From NCBI GenBank assembly GCA_002427615.1, contig DIFH01000047.1:31900-43420 (forward strand): 11,521 nucleotides of DNA, in the 5' to 3' direction. Positions 1 through 6,452 of the stretch are shown here, piece by piece. The DNA comes from Paludibacter sp. UBA5753. Its GTDB lineage: Bacteria; Bacteroidota; Bacteroidia; Bacteroidales; Paludibacteraceae. A program made the position numbers and the translations under genes. Under the pieces are notes generated by a model. The model was given only the letters and a program-made list of their open reading frames with translations. It had not been told where the DNA came from and ran no database searches. Each line of letters begins with the position of its first letter. Position 1 is the stretch's first letter.

Positions 1-68
1 TAAATACATAACAATCAACTAAATGGCTGATTATTATCAAATTTATTAGGGTGCTGAGTAGTTACAAA
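1..68 (-). repeat. Left arm of 68-bp inverted repeat
   Basis: This segment is the reverse complement of 11416-11483 with only two mismatches (positions 6 and 12). Identity stops sharply at 68 on the inner side. The outer limit cannot be seen because the window begins here. Positions 50-66 hold the reverse complement of the 17-bp core TGTAACTACTCAGCACC. The outer part forms a 10-bp stem with a 10-nt loop that has one mismatch in this copy; the stem is perfect in the right copy. No gene overlaps it. Confidence 0.93.
38..68 (-). promoter_or_regulatory. Outward promoter-like motif inside left repeat
   Basis: Read on the minus strand, TTTG (68-65) is followed by 19 nt and then TAAATTTG (45-38). 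This fits the Bacteroidota primary sigma consensus TTTG/TAnnTTTG. It points away from the window interior, so any transcript would leave at position 1. The sequence is AT-rich, so a chance match is possible. The mirrored copy at 11416-11446 has the same elements and spacing. Confidence 0.4.
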
Positions 69-437
69 GTAGCAGTAATAGAGCTATTAATTGTTTGCAA
101 AGCAAAAGATTTTTACTAAAATTAATAAGCATGATTTGAGAAGTATTTGATCGAAATGTTGAATATTTAATTTTGGCAGAAATGCCGAATGGGTCTTTAT
201 GAAAAAATAATGTGAATTTCGTGTAACTTTTTTATAATAAACTTATATTATACTATCACTCATATTATCAGCATTATGTGTGTGTTAACTTCTCATTTTG
301 AGTTAAAATGCGCCGAAATTAACCAATAAATTGATTTTCAACTCGTATAACCATCAAACATTACCTACTTGCGTTTTGTTTTACTTAGAGTTTATCGTGT
401 CGTTTACAATAATATTTACCAATAAAATACAAAATTA
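69..437. other. AT-rich intergenic region / possible long leader
   Basis: I see no credible gene here. The longest plausible peptide near the proposed promoter is six codons (ATG at 183). The region contains a promoter-like match at 146-175. It also has an imperfect inverted repeat at about 285-305 (TTAAC...GTTAA around TCA/TGA), which could be an operator or a weak hairpin. A short TTTGC-AAA-GCAAA hairpin lies near 90-105. No riboswitch class was recognised. Confidence 0.6.
146..175 (+). promoter_or_regulatory. Candidate promoter, TTTG-N18-TAATTTTG
   Basis: TTTG at 146-149 is followed by 18 nt and TAATTTTG at 168-175, an exact fit to the Bacteroidota -33/-7 consensus. It is the best match upstream of the acyl-CoA dehydrogenase, but its -7 element ends about 260 nt before the ATG. 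Use would imply a long untranslated leader. A weaker, closer promoter was not identified. Confidence 0.45.
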
Positions 438-1988
438 ATGCAATCAAATGAACAACCGGAACAAGAATTTCCAATATCTTCAAAAAATCATCAATCAGAA
501 ACATTCGACGAATATCTGTCAAGATTCAAATCAACACTGAGAACCGTTTTTCACGACGAAAATGACATCAACCAAATGAGTATTCAGCGTGGGATGCAAC
601 CCGATGTTTTACAAAAAATCATGGCATGTAATCCCATGTCCTTAGTCATTCCGGCTCAATATGGAGGTAGGGATGGAAATGTGCAGGAAAATCTGCGACT
701 ACTTTCTGCTGCTTCTTACGAATCGTTGGCTTTATCTCTTACCATGGGTATTAATAGCGCGCTATTTCTTCAGCCTGTTATTAAATATGGACAGGAAGAT
801 GTGAAAAAGTTTGTTTTTAACCGTTTTGTTAATCAGCAGAATATGGGGGGATTAATGATTACCGAACCGGATTTCGGAAGCGATGCGCTGAATATGCAAA
901 CTTCATTTAGCGAAGAAAACGACCATTATCACTTACAGGGCACCAAACACTGGGCAGGACTTACCGGACAAGCCGATTTCTGGGTGTTGACTGCCCGGCG
1001 TCTGGCGCCAAACGGCGGTTTACAACGCGATGTGGATTTGTTTGTGTGCGATAATACGGCTCGTGACCAGACAATAATCGTTGAAGAAAAATTTGAAAAC
1101 TTGGGTTTGTATCAAATTCCTTATGGTAGGAATCACTTGGATGTAAGAATACCTAAAATACAACGTCTTACTCCAAAAACTACGGGCATCCAAATGTTGC
1201 TTGATTTGTTACACCGGAGTCGTCTGCAATTTCCCGGCATGGCGCTTGGTTTTATTAAACGTATGCTCGATGAAGCGATTATACATTGCCGGCAGCGCAT
1301 GGTGAGTGGTAAAAACCTGTTTTCGTACGATCAGGTGCAACAACATTTGGCGCGATTGCAGGCTAATTTTACCATTATTTCGGCATTGAGTATCAAAAGC
1401 AGCGAGTTGGCCGACATCAAAAACGATTTGATGCCTTATAGTTTGGAAGCCAACATTATCAAAACGGTCAGCGCCGATTTAATGCAGGAATCTGCCCAAA
1501 CCTTAGTGCAGCTTGTAGGTGCGGCTGCTTACAAACTCAACCACATTGGCGGTCGTGGCATTGTTGATAGTCGCCCGTTTCAGATTTTCGAAGGCGCTAA
1601 TGACATACTCTACAACCAGATTACCGAAGCCATTGTGAAACAAATGAAAGCCATCAAAGAAAACCATGTTTTTACATTTTTAAAGGAGCATAAACTCACA
1701 AGCCGGGCTGCAGGACTTTTGAAAGATTTGTTGAATTTTGAAATTGATCCTCAAATGACACAAAGAAAATATGTGGAGTTTGGTAAAACATTGAGCCGCA
1801 TTGCTTCACTTGATTTAGTGATGCGATTGGGCGAAACCGGTTTTCGTAAAGATTTGATTGAAAATGCCAAATCTATTTTGCAACAAGAAATCACCCAGAT
1901 TATGACCGGATTTAATTTCGCTCAAAATGCTGTTGTGATTGAGGATTACAAAAATGAAAGTAATTGGTCGGATTATGTAATTGCCTGA
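438..1988 (+). CDS. Acyl-CoA dehydrogenase family protein
   Basis: A 516-residue flavoprotein of the acyl-CoA dehydrogenase family, expected to introduce an alpha-beta double bond into an acyl-CoA and pass electrons to an electron-transfer flavoprotein. The N-terminal helical part includes IPAQYGGRDG at 71-80. The mid beta-domain signature is ITEPDFGSDA at 141-150, followed by GTKHWAGLTGQADFWVL at 168-184, the usual flavin and substrate contacts. The C-terminal helical domain has IGGRGIVDSRPFQIFEGAND at 370-389. Glu385 sits where the catalytic base of medium- and short-chain enzymes lies, although the usual Thr after EG is Ala. About 110 residues follow this motif, so the protein is longer than the common 380-390-residue form. 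The ATG at 438 is the first in frame and has no Shine-Dalgarno sequence. The substrate cannot be predicted, and no electron-transfer flavoprotein or beta-oxidation gene is adjacent. Confidence 0.9.
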   Translation: MQSNEQPEQEFPISSKNHQSETFDEYLSRFKSTLRTVFHDENDINQMSIQRGMQPDVLQKIMACNPMSLVIPAQYGGRDGNVQENLRLLSAASYESLALSLTMGINSALFLQPVIKYGQEDVKKFVFNRFVNQQNMGGLMITEPDFGSDALNMQTSFSEENDHYHLQGTKHWAGLTGQADFWVLTARRLAPNGGLQRDVDLFVCDNTARDQTIIVEEKFENLGLYQIPYGRNHLDVRIPKIQRLTPKTTGIQMLLDLLHRSRLQFPGMALGFIKRMLDEAIIHCRQRMVSGKNLFSYDQVQQHLARLQANFTIISALSIKSSELADIKNDLMPYSLEANIIKTVSADLMQESAQTLVQLVGAAAYKLNHIGGRGIVDSRPFQIFEGANDILYNQITEAIVKQMKAIKENHVFTFLKEHKLTSRAAGLLKDLLNFEIDPQMTQRKYVEFGKTLSRIASLDLVMRLGETGFRKDLIENAKSILQQEITQIMTGFNFAQNAVVIEDYKNESNWSDYVIA

Positions 1989-1994
1989 CAAATG

Positions 1995-2031
1995 AAAACT
2001 CCCTGCAAAAATTTGTTTTGCAGGGAGTTTT
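1995..2031. terminator. Bidirectional terminator between convergent genes
   Basis: A perfect 16-bp stem AAAACTCCCTGCAAAA (1995-2010) pairs with 2016-2031 across a 5-nt ATTTG loop. The stem has A-rich and T-rich ends on both strands, so it can act as an intrinsic terminator in either direction. It starts six nt after the acyl-CoA dehydrogenase stop and ends immediately before the stop codon of the minus-strand gene at 2032. It therefore probably serves both genes. Confidence 0.9.
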
Positions 2032-3540
2032 TCATTCATCTTTCAACGATTTAAAAGCTAACCCGATATTTTCAACAATATCTCCGGCAATCATCGATTC
2101 TTCCGATTGATTTCGTAAAGCTATATTTCCGGCAAGTCCGTGTAAATAAACGCCGAGTTTTGCCGCTTCATTGGGCAAATAACCTTGCGCCAGCAAACTT
2201 CCTAAAATCCCGGTCAGTACATCGCCTGAACCGGCTGTGGCCATACCGGCATTTCCGGTACTATTAAAAATTAACCGTCCATCAGGCTGGGCAATCAGCG
2301 TGTGAGCGCCTTTTACTATAATCGTAAATTGATGTTTCACCGCCATTTCACCTGCTTTTTGCATTCGTTCAAAACTGTTGTGGTTGGGTCCGAAGAGGCG
2401 TTCAAATTCTTTCGGATGTGGGGTGAGAATACTGCCCGTTGGAATTTTCTCAAGTAAATCTTTGTTTTGCGCAATTATATTGAGCGCATCGGCATCCAGA
2501 ATACAAGGGCTTTTAAGCTGAGCGAATAATTGACTTAACATTTCTGCGGTTTCAGCTCCTGTGTTGATTCCGGGACCAATGGCTAATGCGCTGTATTTTT
2601 CCAAATTCGGAAATTCCGTAATCATATTTTGATTTTTATCCGAATGAAAAATGGCTTCAGGAATGGCTGTTTGCACAATCACCCGATTACATTCCGAACT
2701 ATGTACGCTAACTAATCCTGTGCCGCTTCGCAATGCCCCTCCGGCCGAAAGCACAGCTGCACCGGCCATGTCCTTACTCCCTGCCAAAAGCAACAAATGC
2801 CCGAAAGTACCTTTGTGCGAAAATGCAGGACGCGTTTTGATAATCTGCCGGATATCCGGTCTTTCCAAAACAGCATAATAACTTCCGGTTTCGGAAATGG
2901 CTTTCGGATGAATGCCTATCTCAAGAACTTCCCATTTCCCGACAAATTCAGCATTCTCGGCGAAGAAAAAGGAAAGCTTCGGAAATTGCAGGCTGAAAGT
3001 ATACCTTGCTTTTACAACCGGTACTGATAAATCAGGATTATCTTCCCCTTGCAAACCGGACGGAATATCAATTGCCAATACTTCGCAACCGCTTTCGTTT
3101 ATCCAATGCACAGCTTCGGCAAAAATTCCGGTCAATGGACGCGTCAATCCCGAGCCGAAAAGTCCATCGATAATCATTGTTTCTTTCGGGATTTCAGGAG
3201 CAACGAATTCGTTTTTCATTTCCATCAGTGAATCAGGATATTTATCAACCAATCGTTGCCGGTTTGTTTCGCAGTCGGACGAAAGATTCCCCGCGCTTAG
3301 CAAAGCAACTTTAACATTCAATCCTGTATTCAGCAACATACGGGCTAAAGCCAGCGCGTCGCCGCCGTTGTTCCCCGGTCCGGCAAAGATGTAAACCGGT
3401 TTTTGATACGGAAATGCTTGCAGATATTTCCAATAAAGTGCATCGGCGGCGCGCTCCATCAAATTAATAGAACTTATTGGCTCGTGCTCAATGGTGTATC
3501 GATCGAGTTGGCGGATTTGAGCTGTAGTAAAAAATTTCAT
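2032..3540 (-). CDS. nnr: Bifunctional NAD(P)H-hydrate epimerase / ADP-dependent NAD(P)H-hydrate dehydratase
   Basis: A 502-residue metabolite-repair enzyme with two fused domains. It converts R/S-hydrated NADH and NADPH back to the normal cofactors. The N-terminal YjeF_N epimerase half (about 1-215) has FAGPGNNGGDALALARML at 52-69, IDGLFGSGLTRPLTG at 124-138 and AIDIPSGLQGEDN at 156-168. The C-terminal ribokinase-like dehydratase half (about 235-500) has HKGTFGHLLLLAGSKDMAG at 242-260, IGPG at 321-324, DADALN at 349-354, TPHPKEFERLFG at 373-384, and the nucleotide-site motif GNAGMATAGSGDVLTG at 429-444. Length and domain order are normal for the fused form. I chose the ATG at 3540 because it begins MKFFTTAQIRQLD, the usual family N-terminus. 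The in-frame TTG at 3564 lies at the predicted transcription start. The gene has its own promoter, so it need not be cotranscribed with the upstream TIGR02757 gene. Confidence 0.96.
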   Translation of the reverse strand: MKFFTTAQIRQLDRYTIEHEPISSINLMERAADALYWKYLQAFPYQKPVYIFAGPGNNGGDALALARMLLNTGLNVKVALLSAGNLSSDCETNRQRLVDKYPDSLMEMKNEFVAPEIPKETMIIDGLFGSGLTRPLTGIFAEAVHWINESGCEVLAIDIPSGLQGEDNPDLSVPVVKARYTFSLQFPKLSFFFAENAEFVGKWEVLEIGIHPKAISETGSYYAVLERPDIRQIIKTRPAFSHKGTFGHLLLLAGSKDMAGAAVLSAGGALRSGTGLVSVHSSECNRVIVQTAIPEAIFHSDKNQNMITEFPNLEKYSALAIGPGINTGAETAEMLSQLFAQLKSPCILDADALNIIAQNKDLLEKIPTGSILTPHPKEFERLFGPNHNSFERMQKAGEMAVKHQFTIIVKGAHTLIAQPDGRLIFNSTGNAGMATAGSGDVLTGILGSLLAQGYLPNEAAKLGVYLHGLAGNIALRNQSEESMIAGDIVENIGLAFKSLKDE

Positions 3541-3569
3541 GACGAATGCAGAATTTAAAATCAATAAAA

Positions 3570-3599
3570 CAAAAGTATGAATTATATCTGATAATCAAA
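3570..3599 (-). promoter_or_regulatory. Promoter of nnr, TTTG-N18-TACTTTTG
   Basis: On the minus strand TTTG (3599-3596), an 18-nt spacer and TACTTTTG (3577-3570) exactly match the Bacteroidota -33/-7 consensus. Transcription would begin near 3563, giving a leader of about 23 nt to the ATG at 3540. A second isolated -7-like TACTTTTG lies at 3666-3659 without a matching -33. Confidence 0.7.
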
Positions 3600-3697
3600 C
3601 AGCTTTACGTTTCTTTTCCTCCCGGATTATTTGTTTTTCAATATTTTAGTTGAATTTACAAAAGTAGGCATTTTTCAACCAGCATTGCATTTGTATA

Positions 3698-4513
3698 TCA
3701 AATTATCGGTAATCCGGACATTTTTCCTTCGAACGCGCCGATTCCAAACAAAGCATAATCATATTGAATGGGATCTTCAGGATTAAAATTGCGTAAAATT
3801 GAAGTAATTTCCTCCACGGCTTTCCAGTCGTTTTGCTTGCGTTGTAAAATTCCCAATGCACGTCCCACATCACCGGTATGCACATCGAGAGGCAGCATTA
3901 ATGCCGACAGGGGAATGTTTTTCCAAAGTCCGAAATCAACATCATTTTCATCGGCTCGTACCATCCAGCGCAAGTACATGTTCAGTCGTTTTGCACTTGC
4001 ATTGGCAGTTACATCCGATAAATGTTTTCGCACATGATTGTCGTGCGGAATTTCCAGAAATACCTGCCTAAAATGTTGTAATGCAGCGAAAATTGTTCCG
4101 CCGGCTTGATAACCCTGGGTGAAAACCTGTTCCAAACCTCCGTGGTTTTGGTAAATATTTTTCAATGAAGAAAGAAAAAACAAACAATCGTTTCCATTGA
4201 AAGTACGGTGGACAAAATTTTTCAGGCGGTAATATTCCTCAGATGATTCAAAATCAACGGATGAATAATCATACATTAAAAACTCGTAAGGCGAATTATC
4301 CATCAACTCCATCAGCCGGTTGGCATTGTTAATAATACTTTTTCGTTGTCCCCAGGCGATGGTTGCCGCCAGAAATCCTGCAATTTCTATATCTTCTTTC
4401 CGGTTGAAACGATGTGGAATTTGTATCGGGTCGGTTTCGATAAAATCGGGCTTGTTATATTGTCGTACGCGATCGTCGAGCAGGGATTTTATGTCAGAAA
4501 AAAGTAAATTCAT
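3698..4513 (-). CDS. TIGR02757 family protein (DUF2400)
   Basis: A 271-residue protein of the TIGR02757/DUF2400 family, whose function is not established. I recognise it from family blocks. These are PDFIETDPIQIPHRF at 22-36, KEDIEIAGFLAATIAWGQR at 39-57, SAKRLNMYLRWMVR at 173-186 and LPLDVHTGDVGRALGIL at 207-223. The C-terminal NPEDPIQYDYALFGIGAFE is at 244-262. There is no signal peptide or membrane segment, so it is presumably cytosolic. The LDVHT...RALGIL block recalls the catalytic Asp region of helix-hairpin-helix base-excision glycosylases, but that is my inference. I place the start at the ATG at 4513 because conserved sequence begins shortly after it. An in-frame ATG at 4582 would add 23 poorly family-like residues. 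No promoter consensus match was found upstream. The gap to nnr is 157 nt. Confidence 0.88.
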   Translation of the reverse strand: MNLLFSDIKSLLDDRVRQYNKPDFIETDPIQIPHRFNRKEDIEIAGFLAATIAWGQRKSIINNANRLMELMDNSPYEFLMYDYSSVDFESSEEYYRLKNFVHRTFNGNDCLFFLSSLKNIYQNHGGLEQVFTQGYQAGGTIFAALQHFRQVFLEIPHDNHVRKHLSDVTANASAKRLNMYLRWMVRADENDVDFGLWKNIPLSALMLPLDVHTGDVGRALGILQRKQNDWKAVEEITSILRNFNPEDPIQYDYALFGIGAFEGKMSGLPII

Positions 4514-4595
4514 CAGGGTTTGTTTTTTGATGCCGTATTTAGTTAAAACGGGAAAATAGGGAGATTGTTTGCAGGTTAACATTGAAATATAAAAA

Positions 4596-4612
4596 TGTAA
4601 CTACTCAGCACC
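4596..4612 (+). repeat. Third copy of 17-bp repeat core
   Basis: TGTAACTACTCAGCACC here is identical to 11418-11434 and to the reverse complement of 50-66. The sequences beyond the core differ: the 51-bp hairpin-bearing tail of the terminal arms is absent. The MITE-like element begins 15 nt further on. The copy lies between the possible upstream start of the TIGR02757 gene (4582) and rlmD. Confidence 0.9.
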
Positions 4613-4627
4613 AAAAAAACATAAATA

Positions 4628-4769
4628 GTGTCAGAAAGAAAACGTGGTGTTTGATAAGAAAACGTCAAGGTCAAGGCGCACGAAACAGCAAAAACACGGA
4701 GTTTACCCTGGTAAATGAGTAGTTTTTGCTGCGAGTGCAACGCAGAGATTGGCGTTTTCTTACAAACAC
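4628..4769. mobile_element. MITE-like palindromic element
   Basis: A 142-bp non-coding element with imperfect terminal inverted repeats. GTGTCAGAAAGAAAACG (4628-4644) pairs with the reverse complement of 4753-4769 at 14 of 17 positions. It is flanked by the direct repeat TAAATA (4622-4627 and 4770-4775), which could be a target duplication, although it is AT-only. Inside, 4647-4664 pairs with 4753-4769 over 17 bp with one bulge. CAGCAAAAAC (4686-4695) pairs with 4722-4731, and the centre is TTTACC-CT-GGTAAA (4702-4715). The left end is duplicated in tandem: 4628-4645 resembles 4647-4665. It has no coding capacity, so movement would need a transposase elsewhere. A plain intergenic palindromic repeat is the alternative. 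Confidence 0.65.
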
Positions 4770-4849
4770 TAAATAACAGAAAATAAATAATAGGGCCTAT
4801 TAAGATTTAATTGCCGTCCCATTCTATGCGATGGTTTGCTAAAAAGTAG

Positions 4850-4857
4850 TATTTTTG
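4850..4857 (+). promoter_or_regulatory. Candidate -7 element for rlmD
   Basis: TATTTTTG matches TAnnTTTG, but no TTTG lies at the usual 18-19 nt spacing; the nearest is 11 nt upstream (4835-4838). Transcription would start near 4864, about 35 nt before the ATG at 4899. This supports that start over the in-frame TTG at 4836. Confidence 0.4.
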
Positions 4858-4898
4858 TATCCCAAATTATTCGATTATTTCTTTTAAGAAATCCTTGC

Positions 4899-6308
4899 AT
4901 GGCAAAAAATAAAAAACCGCTTCCGATTCTTACTAATGTAACCATTACCGACATAGCCGCCGAAGGCAAAGCCATTGCTAAAGTCAATGACATGGTGGTT
5001 TTTGTACCTTTTGTCGTACCGGGCGATGTGGTCGACTTGCAGGTAACACGCAAGAAAAGTCATTTTATGGAAGCGCGTCCCGTGCATTTTCATACTTATT
5101 CCGATAAGCGTACAGAGCCTGTTTGCGAACATTATGGCATTTGTGGCGGTTGCAAATGGCAGATTTTGCCATACAGCGAACAGATTCGTTACAAACAAAA
5201 ACAGGTGGTCGATAATCTGACACGTATCGGAAAAATAGAGTTACCTGAGGTTACCCCGATTCTCGGATCGAAACGAACCGAGTTTTACCGCAATAAACTG
5301 GAGTTCACCTTCTCGAACAAACGCTGGCGTACTTTCGAAGAAATTGCCGAAGAAAAAGAATTTGATACGATGAATGCCGTAGGTTTTCATATTCCGGGTC
5401 AATTCGACAAAGTGCTCGATATCAATAAATGCTGGCTGCAAAATGATATTTCTAATGAAATCCGCAATGAGATTCGCCGTTATGCGCTTGCAAAAAATCT
5501 GACTTTCTTCGACTTACGTTCACAGGAAGGCTTTTTACGTACCATGATGATCCGAACAACTTCTACGGGTGAACTGATGGTGATTATGGTTTTCTTTTAC
5601 GAAGATAAAGAAGCGCAGGATGCTTTGTTACAACATATTGCCTATAAATTTCCGCAAATAACCTCCTTGTTATATATTATCAACTCCAAAGCCAACGACA
5701 CGATTACCGATCAGGCTGTGTTGGTTTTCAAAGGCGCTGAATGTATTTATGAGGAGATGGAAGGACTGAAATTTAAAATCGGTCCGAAATCTTTTTATCA
5801 AACAAACTCCGAACAGGCTTACGAATTATATAAAATTGTCCGAAACTTTGCAGGACTTACAGGGAACGAACTGGTGTACGACCTTTACACGGGAACCGGG
5901 ACGATTGCCAACTTTGTAGCCCATCAGGCACGTCAGGTCGTTGGTATTGAATATGTTCCCGAAGCCATCGAAGATGCCGTGGTGAATTCGAAACTTAATA
6001 ATATCGACAATACGCTTTTTTATGCCGGCGATATGAAAGACATGCTGAATGCCGCCTTTATCGAAAAGCACGGCAAGCCGGATGTAATTATTACCGATCC
6101 GCCACGCGCGGGGATGCACGAAGATGTGATTGATGCCATGCTTTTTGCAGCTCCCGAACGCATCGTATATGTGAGCTGCAACCCTGCCACACAAGCCCGC
6201 GATTTAAGCTTGCTCGATGCATTTTATAAGGTTACTGCGGTTCAGCCTGTGGACATGTTTCCGCACACGCATCATGTGGAAAATGTGGCGCTATTGGAAA
6301 AAAGATAA
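4899..6308 (+). CDS. rlmD: 23S rRNA (uracil-C5)-methyltransferase, RlmD/RumA family
   Basis: A 469-residue SAM-dependent RNA m5U methyltransferase of the TrmA/RlmD family. The E. coli relative methylates U1939 of 23S rRNA; the exact site here is inferred from family. An N-terminal TRAM domain (about 10-62) is followed by the iron-sulfur cysteines C76, C82 and C85 in CEHYGICGGC, with C178 (KCWL) completing the C-x5-C-x2-C-xn-C pattern. The C-terminal Rossmann domain has the SAM loop DLYTGTGT at 328-335, DPPRAG at 400-405 and the catalytic SCNPATQARD at 426-435, where C427 is the expected nucleophile. Length and motif order are normal. The start is the ATG at 4899 (MAKNKK); the TTG at 4836 would add 21 residues of unrelated sequence. 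It diverges from the TIGR02757 gene and no strong terminator follows. RlmCD-type dual specificity cannot be excluded. Confidence 0.93.
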   Translation: MAKNKKPLPILTNVTITDIAAEGKAIAKVNDMVVFVPFVVPGDVVDLQVTRKKSHFMEARPVHFHTYSDKRTEPVCEHYGICGGCKWQILPYSEQIRYKQKQVVDNLTRIGKIELPEVTPILGSKRTEFYRNKLEFTFSNKRWRTFEEIAEEKEFDTMNAVGFHIPGQFDKVLDINKCWLQNDISNEIRNEIRRYALAKNLTFFDLRSQEGFLRTMMIRTTSTGELMVIMVFFYEDKEAQDALLQHIAYKFPQITSLLYIINSKANDTITDQAVLVFKGAECIYEEMEGLKFKIGPKSFYQTNSEQAYELYKIVRNFAGLTGNELVYDLYTGTGTIANFVAHQARQVVGIEYVPEAIEDAVVNSKLNNIDNTLFYAGDMKDMLNAAFIEKHGKPDVIITDPPRAGMHEDVIDAMLFAAPERIVYVSCNPATQARDLSLLDAFYKVTAVQPVDMFPHTHHVENVALLEKR

Positions 6309-6452
6309 TTCTCGATCCTCCGAATGAGAACTTTGAAGAAGTAATTTCTGAAAAAAATATATTAGAATTTAGAATGTTGAATTCAATATAATATCTCTTT
6401 AGCCTTCCTGCCGAAAGCAAGAAAGTTGGGGATTTACAAATACTTAAAAATC

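Noticed and set aside
2912..3394. 160-codon open frame on the plus strand inside nnr
   Set aside because: It lies antisense to a strongly conserved enzyme gene, and its translation has no recognisable motif. It is a shadow frame.
3541..3564. Upstream TTG start for nnr
   Set aside because: The predicted transcript begins near 3563, and the ATG at 3540 gives the family's usual N-terminus.
4628..4769. The palindromic element as an intrinsic terminator
   Set aside because: It lies between two divergent gene starts, where no transcript needs terminating, and it has end repeats more typical of a mobile element.
4836..4898. Upstream TTG start for rlmD
   Set aside because: It would add 21 residues unlike the family and would start before the candidate -7 element at 4850-4857.
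4769..5053. 94-codon minus-strand open frame overlapping the rlmD start
   Set aside because: It is antisense to the TRAM domain of rlmD and extends into repeat-rich DNA. It shows no protein-like features.
5826..6194. 122-codon minus-strand open frame inside rlmD
   Set aside because: It overlaps the conserved SAM-binding and catalytic region of rlmD and has no recognisable motif.
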